Counted from the stretch's first letter, positions 1 to 5,925 are shown. The stretch: 18,714 nt of DNA from Candidatus Tectimicrobiota bacterium (GCA_016190025.1 JACPRG010000065.1:1-18714), one strand, 5' to 3'. Notes: generated by a model not told the origin, from the sequence alone. Made by a program: numbers and translations.

Positions 1-78
1 CGCCGTGGAAAGAAGGAAATGGATGGACATCGCCGCGAGAGCCGTCACCGTCCCGCGTTTCAGCCGGTTCTTTCGCAT
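1..78 (-). CDS. N-terminus of a small exported protein (partial, runs off left edge)
   Basis: Only the first 26 codons are in the window. The ATG is the complement of 76-78. It is preceded on the minus strand by GGAGG about 8-10 nt upstream (complement of about 86-94), a good ribosome binding site that decides the start. The visible protein begins MRKNRLKRGTVTALAAMS and continues IHFLLSTA. This is a basic n-region followed by a hydrophobic stretch, so it looks like a Sec signal peptide; no cleavage site or lipobox is seen yet. It lies 92 nt downstream of the WD40-caspase gene on the same strand with no T-tract terminator between them, so the two may be co-transcribed. The function cannot be told from what is visible. 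Confidence 0.6.
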   Translation of the reverse strand, partial: MRKNRLKRGTVTALAAMSIHFLLSTA

Positions 79-170
79 CGCCTGCACTCCTCCCCCCTCG
101 TGGTGTGGCGGGGATCGTTTGGGAAGCCGGCCCGCCGCGCTCCCCGGACGGGCCATTACGGATCGGGGCG

Positions 171-2924
171 TCAATGAATTGCCGGCCGGGACCTGCCCAG
201 GACGATCTCGCCGGAGATCTCCCCCTTGAGCATCGGCCGCTGCTTCTGCCCCGTCGCGCGGGAGACCTCGCGGCTCACGTACTCGAAGGCCTCGGGCAGG
301 GTGACGTAGCCGTTTTTGTCGGCGTCGGCCTCGCCGCGCAGCGCCTTGAGGAGGAAGTGGGTGAAAACGCCGTGGCCGAAAGAGGGCTCCTCGCGGCTCA
401 GCTCGTTGGGGCCCGAGGCGGTGAGGATGACCCGGCCCTCGCCCTGGGAGAGGCGGTCGAGGAACTTCCCGGAGACCTCCACGTCCCGCGATCCCCTGGG
501 CCTCTCGATCGTCCGGCCGCCGGAGGCCCCGCTGTAGCAGGCGTCGGCGATGAAGACGAGCCGCTTCGCCCGCACCCGGGCGAAGACCCGCCCCACCTCC
601 TCCATCCCGTAGGCCGTTCCGTAGAGGTTCCCGGCCCGGGAGTCCGCGGGGAGGATGTACTTGGAGAGGGCGTCGCCGTCGGGGGAGGAGGGGTCGTCCT
701 CCGAGGCCCCGTGGCCGGCGTAGAAGATGAAGGCCGTGTCGCGCGGCCCGGCCGCCCGCGGCAGCCACGTCCCCAGGGCGGTCTTCAGGTTCGTCAGCGT
801 GGCCTCCTCGTCCAGGAGGAGCCGCACGCGGTCTTTCGGCACGCCCAGGTCCCGGACGAGGTAGTCGTAAAAGTCCTTCGCGTCCTGCGCGGCGAAGCTC
901 AGGTTCCGGACGTTTTTGTAGCGGTTGATGCCGATGACGACGGCGGCCAGCCTTCCCCGGGCGACCTCGCGCCTGACGGTCAGCGTCTCGCGGGCCGTGA
1001 GCCCCCGGTCGTCCGTGGCGACGACCTCGATCCGGTTCTCGCCAGTCTTGAGCGAAAGGGTGAGACGGAGGTCCACGCGCTTCTCGCCCCCCGGCGCCCT
1101 CCCCCTGGGCACGACGCTCACTGTCCGCCCGGTCTTCTCCTCCGCGGCCTCGCCGTTCAGGAAGACCCGGACCCGGGCGATGAGGGACTTCCCGACGGAC
1201 AGGACGCCGCCGATGAGCTCGGCCTGCTCCTTTTCGGTGACGGTCCCCGGCCGGGGGGAGGTCAGGAAGATGGCGGGCGGCGGGAAGGACTCAATGACGA
1301 CGCGGCCGGGCGTTGTGCCAGGCCCGACGGCAGGCCCGGCGGCGATGGGGATATTGGAGACATCCGCTGTGCCGGCCCAGGCGGTCCGGCCCCCTGGAAC
1401 TTCCACGCGGTAGAAGTCTCCCGACCGCCCCGTCACGCGGATCGCCGCCCCGCGCGGGGCGTAGCCCGCGGGGCTGGCCCGGAGGTCCGCGCCCGAGAGG
1501 AGCTCCGCCCGGTCGGCCTTGACGTAGAGGTCTCTCGGCGTCAGGGCCTCGACGGGCCTCGCGATCCGGGCCTCGAAGGGGAGTTTTTCTTCGATCACCT
1601 TAGCGAGAGAGAAGGACTCCTCCCGGACCTCGAGGCGGACGGGGAGCTCCCTGAGGCCGGAGCCGCGCTTGACGGCGATGTTGAACCGGACCTCCCGCGT
1701 GGCGCCTGCGGCCAGGTCTCCGATGTCTATCCGCTTCTTCCCGAAGACCTGGAGACCCGGGTCGTCCGGCAGGACGACCTCGGCCGTCGTTCGGACGGCC
1801 GGGCGCTCGCCCGCGTTCTTGACCGTCAGGATGAGGTCGGGCGCCTCGCCCTTCTGGATGATCCCGTCCCCGTTCCCGGTGGATCTCTCCGAGCCGTCGT
1901 CCACGACGCGGAAGCTCACCAGGAGGTTGGGCCGGGGGAGGGCCTTCAGGTCGAGACGGGCACCCGCATCCGCCGGGATGAAGCCGTTCAGCTCTTTCCA
2001 GAAGAGGTGGACGGTGTACGCGCCCGTTTCGAGGGACTTGGGGATTGCGAAGACAACGAGACGCGACTTCGATTTGCCGGGGTCGATCTTCCCGAAGTGG
2101 ATGGGCTGTTTGTTGAACGCGGGGACCTCCGACCACGTCTCGGCCATGAGCCGGAAGACCGGCCCTTTTCCGCGGTTGCGGACCGTGACGCGCAATGCGG
2201 CGTGGTCGGGGGGGACCCCTTGACCACCCTCCGCCACGGCCGCCTCCGCCTCGGGGTAGGGCGCCCCTCCGGGCGTTCCGGCGGACCAGTCGATCTCCTC
2301 GCCGGCGATCGTGAAGCGCGGCGGCAAAAGGGCCTCCCAGAGGCGGACGGTGTTGTCATTGCCTCCGGAGGCCAGGAGGCGGCCATCGGGGGAGAAAGCG
2401 ACAGATTGGACCCACCTTCCGTGCCCCCTCAGGACCCGGACCTCCTTTCCCGTTCCGGCCTCCCAGAGGCGGACGGTGTTGTCCCCGCTCCCGGAGGCCA
2501 GGAGGCGGCCGTCGGGGGAGAAAGCGACGGAGTAGACAGCGTTTCCGTGCCCCTTCAGGACTCGGACATCCCGTCCCGTTCCGGCCTCCCAGAGGCGGAC
2601 GGTGTTGTCATTGCCTCCGGAGGCCAGGAGGCGGCCGTCGGGGGAGAAAGCGACGGAGGAGACCCAGTTTCCGTGCCCCCTCAGGACTCGGAGCTCGCGG
2701 ATGTCGGCCGAAGAAGAAAATCCGGCCTCGCTGTCGGAGACAAAAGACGGGACCGGGGGAATCGCCGGGCGCGGGGCGGGGCGGACAGCCTCGGCGGGCT
2801 CCCGGGGCTGGGCGGCCACGGGCGGCCTGGCGGGCTCCGGCGGCTCTTTCGGACAGCCCCAGAGGATGATCGAAAGGGGAAGAATGACCCCGAACGGCCG
2901 GAAAAAGCCCCATGACCCCCGCAT
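171..2924 (-). CDS. WD40-repeat / caspase-fold (C14) peptidase, probable lipoprotein
   Basis: This 917-residue protein probably acts outside the cytoplasm. Residues 1-24 form a signal peptide ending LWGC, a usable but atypical lipobox (Trp at -2, Cys24). A Pro/Ala-rich linker follows. Residues 78-198 hold three WD40 repeats, each with GHG...SVAFSPDGRLLASG...DNTVRLWE. About 240-310 and 331-450 look like CARDB/Ig-type beta domains, about 472-525 like an SH3-type domain, and about 549-652 like another Ig-type domain. The caspase-fold (p20-like) peptidase spans 657-910, with catalytic His738 in YAGHGA and Cys796 in DACYSG, so the dyad is intact. Residues 867-878 fit a 12-residue EF-hand loop (DADKNGYVTLPE). 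The start ATG at 2924 has GGGAGG 11 nt upstream. Substrate is unknown; caspase-WD40 proteins in bacteria are often linked to regulated proteolysis or cell death. The assignment to the caspase clan is firm; the role is not. Confidence 0.88.
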   Translation of the reverse strand: MRGSWGFFRPFGVILPLSIILWGCPKEPPEPARPPVAAQPREPAEAVRPAPRPAIPPVPSFVSDSEAGFSSSADIRELRVLRGHGNWVSSVAFSPDGRLLASGGNDNTVRLWEAGTGRDVRVLKGHGNAVYSVAFSPDGRLLASGSGDNTVRLWEAGTGKEVRVLRGHGRWVQSVAFSPDGRLLASGGNDNTVRLWEALLPPRFTIAGEEIDWSAGTPGGAPYPEAEAAVAEGGQGVPPDHAALRVTVRNRGKGPVFRLMAETWSEVPAFNKQPIHFGKIDPGKSKSRLVVFAIPKSLETGAYTVHLFWKELNGFIPADAGARLDLKALPRPNLLVSFRVVDDGSERSTGNGDGIIQKGEAPDLILTVKNAGERPAVRTTAEVVLPDDPGLQVFGKKRIDIGDLAAGATREVRFNIAVKRGSGLRELPVRLEVREESFSLAKVIEEKLPFEARIARPVEALTPRDLYVKADRAELLSGADLRASPAGYAPRGAAIRVTGRSGDFYRVEVPGGRTAWAGTADVSNIPIAAGPAVGPGTTPGRVVIESFPPPAIFLTSPRPGTVTEKEQAELIGGVLSVGKSLIARVRVFLNGEAAEEKTGRTVSVVPRGRAPGGEKRVDLRLTLSLKTGENRIEVVATDDRGLTARETLTVRREVARGRLAAVVIGINRYKNVRNLSFAAQDAKDFYDYLVRDLGVPKDRVRLLLDEEATLTNLKTALGTWLPRAAGPRDTAFIFYAGHGASEDDPSSPDGDALSKYILPADSRAGNLYGTAYGMEEVGRVFARVRAKRLVFIADACYSGASGGRTIERPRGSRDVEVSGKFLDRLSQGEGRVILTASGPNELSREEPSFGHGVFTHFLLKALRGEADADKNGYVTLPEAFEYVSREVSRATGQKQRPMLKGEISGEIVLGRSRPAIH
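2331..2708 (-). repeat. Three tandem 126-bp repeats encoding WD40 units
   Basis: The unit starting TCCCAGAGGCGGACGGTGTT (plus strand) occurs at 2335, 2461 and 2587, an exact spacing of 126 nt or 42 codons. Each unit encodes one WD40 repeat of the caspase protein. The first and third copies are nearly identical across the GTTGTCATTGCCTCCGGAGG segment, while the middle copy reads GTTGTCCCCGCTCCCGGAGG. The near-identity at DNA level points to recent duplication or gene conversion. Confidence 0.9.
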
Positions 2925-3080
2925 CTCGCCAGGACCTCCCCTGAGAGCGCGACCGGCCCCCCCGTCGAGACGACGCCCCGGGCGCTCCTGATCCTGTCAA
3001 CGGACGAATGAAACCATACCACATCTTCGGCGTCCCGGACACCCGTTTCGGCCGGGCGCGGACGCGCCGGGGTTTTAGTC

Positions 3081-3115
3081 GCCCTGGGCGAGCCGCCGGC
3101 TCGCCCCTACAGGGC
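3081..3115. repeat. Palindrome, nested stems
   Basis: The inner perfect inverted repeat GGGCGAGCC-gcc-GGCTCGCCC lies at 3086-3106. It is enclosed by an outer stem GCCCT (3081-3085) / AGGGC (3111-3115), with a CTAC bulge on one side. There is no T-tract, so it does not look like an intrinsic terminator. It is the first of a chain of palindromes in the 466-nt spacer 2925-3390, which holds no convincing gene. Confidence 0.75.
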
Positions 3116-3121
3116 TGCTGA

Positions 3122-3242
3122 GTGCCACTAGCGGCTTGGGGTCCGTGACCCCTTGAGGTCTGTGACCTCTTGTCCGCCCGTGCCTCACGCGGCCTTCAAA
3201 CCATGGAAAAGGCGGCACTGGCAGGCAAGCTGCCAGTGGCAC
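3122..3242. repeat. Inverted pair of 17-mers bracketing other palindromes
   Basis: The word GTGCCACTAGCGGCTTG at 3122-3138 recurs in reverse complement at 3226-3242 with 15 of 17 bases matching. The right copy overlaps its own perfect palindrome CACTGGCAG-gcaag-CTGCCAGTG (3216-3238). Between the copies lie the two small tandem hairpins at 3138-3171. The arrangement resembles a small non-coding repeat element, but no target-site duplication is apparent. Confidence 0.6.
3138..3171. repeat. Tandem pair of 17-nt hairpins
   Basis: Two adjacent units are present: GGGGTCCGTGACCCCTT (3138-3154) and GAGGTCTGTGACCTCTT (3155-3171). Each folds as a 6-bp stem with a 3-nt loop followed by TT. They differ at three positions; two of the changes (positions 2 and 14) are partners in the stem, G-C becoming A-T, so pairing is kept. 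Confidence 0.75.
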
Positions 3243-3312
3243 ACGACATTGCGGACAACTTATTTCGCGAATTTCGGAGACGGCACACTTGGGGCCAGCC
3301 TCCGCCCCGCGC

Positions 3313-3334
3313 GGGCCGGTAGAGACACCGGCCC
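3313..3334. repeat. Palindrome GGGCCGGT / ACCGGCCC
   Basis: A perfect 8-bp inverted repeat around the 6-nt loop AGAGAC. It is the last palindrome in the spacer downstream of the TPR gene and upstream of the caspase gene, both read on the minus strand. No T-tract follows on either strand. Confidence 0.7.
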
Positions 3335-3390
3335 CTCTGCGTGACGACCGGCAATTCCCCGCAGGGGCGGTGATTTTTCGCGCGTCGGCC

Positions 3391-3735
3391 TCAGCCCGTG
3401 CCGCTCTCGGCCTCCAGGGCCTTCATGGCCTCGGTCAGCTCCCTCCTGAGGTCGGCGTGGCGGTGGAGGGCGGCCGAGAGGAGGCCCCGGCGGTAGGCCT
3501 GAAGCGCCTCCTCGATCCGCCCCGTTTCCCGGTACGCCTCCGCCAGGCGGCCCAGGCAGGCGCCCACGTCCCCCCTCGCGGCCTCTTCGACTTGCAGGTA
3601 TCTCTCCAGATGAGAGGCGGCCTCCGCGCGCCGGCCCATCTCCAGATACTCCAGGCCGATCATGTAGTGGAGGGTGTGGTCGTTGGGATCCAGCTCCAGA
3701 AGCTCGCGGAGCCGCTCGATTCGGGATTGGGTCAT
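3391..3735 (-). CDS. Small TPR-repeat protein
   Basis: A 114-residue protein made almost entirely of helix pairs. It has one clear tetratricopeptide unit (LELDPNDHTLHYMIGLEYLE, then a MGRRAEAASHLERYLQ segment) and a second (LGRLAEAYRETGRIEEALQA), then a helical tail rich in charged residues. There is no signal peptide or membrane segment, so it is likely a cytoplasmic protein-protein adaptor. I chose the ATG at 3735, with a purine/G-rich AAGGGGGGG about 12 nt upstream. The frame can be extended to a TTG at 3798, but the added 21 residues are basic and low-complexity. The gene is divergent from the Crp/FNR regulator across a 296-nt spacer. The partner is unknown. Confidence 0.75.
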   Translation of the reverse strand: MTQSRIERLRELLELDPNDHTLHYMIGLEYLEMGRRAEAASHLERYLQVEEAARGDVGACLGRLAEAYRETGRIEEALQAYRRGLLSAALHRHADLRRELTEAMKALEAESGTG

Positions 3736-3870
3736 GGACGCGGCTTTCCCCCCCCTTTCCCCCGGGGTCTTCCGTCCGGATCGGTCCTTCGCCGTCAAGC
3801 CGCCGGTCCCGGCGCGGGGACCGGGACGTCAACGCACGGGACGATTGTAACCCATGAAAAGACGCGGCGG

Positions 3871-3906
3871 AGCCGTATCCATCCCCCCAGCCGTATCCAT
3901 CCCCCC
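3871..3906. repeat. Perfect tandem 18-bp direct repeat
   Basis: The word AGCCGTATCCATCCCCCC occurs twice back to back (3871-3888 and 3889-3906). It sits in the divergent spacer between the TPR gene and the Crp/FNR gene, about 23 nt upstream of the proposed regulator promoter. It could be a pair of regulator binding sites or a recent slippage product. The rest of the spacer 3736-4031 holds an AT-rich block at 3940-3982 and nothing gene-like. Confidence 0.85.
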
Positions 3907-3928
3907 CTGGGGACCTGGATCGGGAGTC

Positions 3929-3957
3929 TTGACCGGGAGAATTTAAGTAGCCAAAAT
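3929..3957 (+). promoter_or_regulatory. Candidate sigma70-type promoter for the Crp/FNR gene
   Basis: TTGACC (3929-3934), a 17-nt spacer, then CAAAAT (3952-3957), in the only AT-rich patch of this spacer. The -35 is a 5/6 match and the -10 a 4/6 match. A second AT-rich word TATATT (3975-3980) lies just downstream without a good -35. CCAAAAT (3951-3957) and ATATTGG (3976-3982) form an imperfect inverted repeat that could be an operator. Confidence 0.35.
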
Positions 3958-4031
3958 GGTTTGAATTTGCTACATATATTGGAGCCCAGTCCGGGGGAAA
4001 GGAATTCTCGGGTCGAGGGGGGAGAGTCCAA

Positions 4032-4715
4032 TTGCAATGTGACCAATGCCCGTACCTTACAACGGGAATTTTTTCGGTCCTGCCCCCGGCGGCGATGGGT
4101 GAGCTCGCCCGGATCAGCCATGCCCGCTTCTACGAGCGGGATGAGATCATCTTCCGGGAGGGAGAGCCCTGCAACGGCATGACCCTCCTGTGCAGCGGGA
4201 AGGTCAAGCTCCTCATCTCCTCGGAAGACGGGCGGCAGCGAATTCTGGACATCGCCACTCCGTGCGAGGTCATCGGGGAACCGGCCCTGGTGGACCTGAG
4301 GATGCACGTCCTCACCGCCCAGGCCCTCGAGACAGTGGAGACGCACGTGATTGACCGGGCGGACCTCCTGGCGTTTCTCTCGACCCACGGGAGGGTGGCC
4401 ATTCAGCTCATCCACCACCTGGGCGAGAAGCTCAGGTCCGTCCGGGCCAAGGTGGGCGAGCTCGCCCACCAGGACGCCCGCGCGAGGATGGCGGCCCTGT
4501 TGCTCCGTTTGAATACCCTGTACGGGGACCCGAAGGCCGACCGTCCGGTGGTTCATCTCCCCCTGACGCGGGAAGAGCTGGCCGAGATGATCGGGACGAC
4601 GCAAGAGACGGCCATCCGGATCCTGAGCCAGTTCCGCAAGGAAAAGCTGGTGGAGCTGCGCCATCGCCGGATGGTGATCTTGAGACCGGATATGTTGGGC
4701 AGGGTCGCCGGGTGA
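4032..4715 (+). CDS. Crp/FNR-family transcriptional regulator
   Basis: A 227-residue DNA-binding regulator. Residues about 13-130 form the cyclic-nucleotide-binding-type beta barrel (FYERDEIIFREGEPCNGM is the characteristic strand/turn), about 131-160 the long dimer helix, and about 178-208 the winged helix-turn-helix (LTREELAEMIGTTQETAIR). Cys3 and Cys6 form a CxxC pair next to the start; Cys47, Cys54 and Cys78 are also present. The pair resembles the N-terminal cysteines of FNR-like oxygen/redox sensors, but the full four-cysteine spacing of E. coli FNR is not reproduced, so an Fe-S cluster is uncertain. The start is TTG at 4032, with GGGGGGAGAG about 6 nt upstream. The first in-frame ATG (codon 22) would remove the CxxC and has no good binding site. 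A long hairpin with T-tract follows at 4831-4905. Confidence 0.88.
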   Translation: MQCDQCPYLTTGIFSVLPPAAMGELARISHARFYERDEIIFREGEPCNGMTLLCSGKVKLLISSEDGRQRILDIATPCEVIGEPALVDLRMHVLTAQALETVETHVIDRADLLAFLSTHGRVAIQLIHHLGEKLRSVRAKVGELAHQDARARMAALLLRLNTLYGDPKADRPVVHLPLTREELAEMIGTTQETAIRILSQFRKEKLVELRHRRMVILRPDMLGRVAG

Positions 4716-4830
4716 AGTCGTTGGAGGAGGCCGGCGCCCGGCCGCCCGCCTTTGCGCGCAATTGGGGGAGGGTGCCCGCCGCGCGATCGCTCAAAGGCGG
4801 CCGTTGTGAGGAATGAAGTCCGCCCCCGCG

Positions 4831-4905
4831 GCCCGAGTCCCGCCTGCTGAGGCACAGAAGAGGTCGCCGACCTCTTCGTGTGGCGGGACCCGGGCTTTTT
4901 CTTTT
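4831..4905 (+). terminator. Long stem-loop with T-tract, probable intrinsic terminator (or sRNA 3' end)
   Basis: The outer arms GCCCGAGTCCCGCC (4831-4844) and GGCGGGACCCGGGC (4882-4895) pair at 13 of 14 positions. They enclose a perfect 10-bp inverted repeat GAAGAGGTCG-c-CGACCTCTTC (4857-4877). TTTTTCTTTT (4896-4905) follows directly on the plus strand, so this works as a plus-strand terminator. It lies 115 nt past the Crp/FNR stop codon, far for a simple terminator, so it could instead end a small RNA. The remainder of the 451-nt spacer 4716-5166 holds no convincing gene; only a short hairpin GGCCGG-cgc-CCGGCC (4729-4743) stands out. Confidence 0.6.
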
Positions 4906-5093
4906 GCAAGCGTCTCGAACCAGTCCTCCTTCTTCCCAGAACCGGAGAGCGGTTCGTTTCCGGCGAGGGGGCTGCCGCCGGATGGGCCGCGCTCCGGGTG
5001 GGATTTCGCCGGCCGCCCGCGCCGCGGTCTTTCGGGCGTTCGGCCCACAAAGAGCACCCCCCGCCGCGCGGCTGGATCTTCCGGAAGTTGACG

Positions 5094-5099
5094 TATGAT
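5094..5099 (+). promoter_or_regulatory. Possible -10 element (TATGAT) for the FMN reductase
   Basis: TATGAT lies about 70 nt upstream of the FMN reductase start, in a locally AT-rich stretch. The TTGACG just before it (5088-5093) is too close to serve as its -35, and no good -35 is seen at 17 nt. Weak evidence. Confidence 0.25.
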
Positions 5100-5166
5100 A
5101 TCCTCAGGTGTTCAGTTCGGGCGGGTCAGCCCTTCACCACCACAAGCACGGGAGATGAACGGACGG

Positions 5167-5724
5167 ATGAAGATTCTCGCTTTTGCCGCGTCTTTGCGCA
5201 AGGAGTCGTTCAACCGGAAACTCATTCGCGTCGCGGCGGACGTCGCCCGCGGGAAGGGTGCGGATGTGGACCTGGCGGATTTCCGGGATTTCGACATGCC
5301 GCTGTATGACGGAGACGTGGAGGCGTCTTCGGGGCTGCCCGAGGGCGGGCTCGAGCTCAAGCGCCGCGCGGAGGCCGCCGACGCCCTCATGATCTCCACC
5401 CCGGAGTACAACCACTCCACGCCGGGAACGCTCAAGAACGCCATCGACTGGTTGTCGAGGGTCAAGCCGTCGCCCCTCTCGGGCAAGGCCGCGCTGCTGC
5501 TCTCGGCCTCGCCTTCGCCGTTCGGCGGGGTTCGGGCCGTCCTGGCGACCCGCACCCCCCTCGAGCGGCTGGGGTTGATCGTCTACTGGGACACGTTCTC
5601 TCTGCCCAAGGCCCAGAGCGCTTTTGACGACGGCGGCGGGCTGGTGGACCCGCAAAACAGCGAGTTTCTGGAGACCCTGATCGGGTCCTTCCTGGAACTG
5701 GCGCGGACGCTGAAGAACGGCTAG
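5167..5724 (+). CDS. NAD(P)H-dependent FMN reductase (flavodoxin-like fold, ChrR/YieF type)
   Basis: A 185-residue cytoplasmic flavoprotein that likely transfers electrons from NAD(P)H to flavin, quinones or metal/azo substrates. SLRKESFN (residues 9-16) is the FMN phosphate-binding loop of this family. PEYNHSTPG (79-87), leading into LKNAIDWLSR, is the second signature, and SPFGGVRA (117-124) the third. Length matches the family. The start ATG at 5167 has GGGAG 12 nt upstream; an in-frame ATG at 5155 would sit directly on that site, and a longer frame from 5095 lacks one. The gene stands alone between the regulator and the amidase operon. The exact electron acceptor cannot be told from sequence. 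Confidence 0.88.
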   Translation: MKILAFAASLRKESFNRKLIRVAADVARGKGADVDLADFRDFDMPLYDGDVEASSGLPEGGLELKRRAEAADALMISTPEYNHSTPGTLKNAIDWLSRVKPSPLSGKAALLLSASPSPFGGVRAVLATRTPLERLGLIVYWDTFSLPKAQSAFDDGGGLVDPQNSEFLETLIGSFLELARTLKNG

Positions 5725-5762
5725 CCAGGCGGCCGGCCCCGCGCCACGGGCGGACCGGACCT

Positions 5763-5782
5763 CCCCGGAGACCCCGCCGGGG
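5763..5782 (+). repeat. GC hairpin downstream of FMN reductase
   Basis: CCCCGG (5763-5768) and CCGGGG (5777-5782) form a 6-bp stem with an 8-nt loop, 38 nt past the FMN reductase stop. No T-tract follows, so it is at best a weak or factor-assisted terminator. Confidence 0.35.
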
Positions 5783-5896
5783 CACCTCGGGCGCAACCAG
5801 TGAACAGCCGCGCACAAAAAGGCGGGAAAATTCCTGCGTGAAATCCGTTAGGGGAAAATGCGGCTTTAGAAGTAGTTGCGTGTATTTCATTCAAGC

Positions 5897-5925
5897 TTGA
5901 CACGAGGTTTGTCGCCTCCTAGAAT
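5897..5925 (+). promoter_or_regulatory. Sigma70-type promoter of the amidase-der operon
   Basis: TTGACA (5897-5902), an exact 17-nt spacer, then TAGAAT (5920-5925). This is the best promoter match in the window, preceded by an AT-rich stretch (about 5850-5895) that could act as an UP element. The predicted transcription start near 5932 rules out an in-frame TTG at 5931 as the start of the amidase. Confidence 0.75.

Noticed and set aside
105..2915. A 936-codon open frame on the plus strand opposite the caspase gene
   Set aside because: It mirrors the codon periodicity of the minus-strand gene. Its translation is Gly/Arg/Asp/Glu-rich with no recognisable domain, while the minus frame has WD40 and caspase motifs.
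2972..3018. TTGACA on the minus strand (3000-2995) as the caspase gene's -35
   Set aside because: No -10-like sequence lies 15-19 nt downstream; the region there is almost pure G+C.
3153..3344. A 63-codon plus-strand frame in the palindrome-rich spacer
   Set aside because: It consists mostly of the palindromic words, has no ribosome binding site, and its translation shows no coding character.
3340..3390. CCCC-gca-GGGG palindrome near the TPR stop as a terminator
   Set aside because: The stem is only 4 bp and no T-tract follows it on the minus strand, where the gene is read.
4791..5057. An 88-codon minus-strand frame in the spacer before FMN reductase, ending in a less biased stretch (WFETLAKEKARVPPHEE...)
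   Set aside because: The interesting part lies across the long hairpin, so the translated pattern is constrained by the palindrome. There is no clear start with binding site, and the first half is Arg/Pro/Gly-rich noise. A genome-wide search of the stretch would settle whether it is a repeat element.
4813..5309. Plus-strand frames between the Crp/FNR gene and FMN reductase
   Set aside because: They lack good ribosome binding sites and recognisable motifs, and one overlaps the start of the FMN reductase in another frame.
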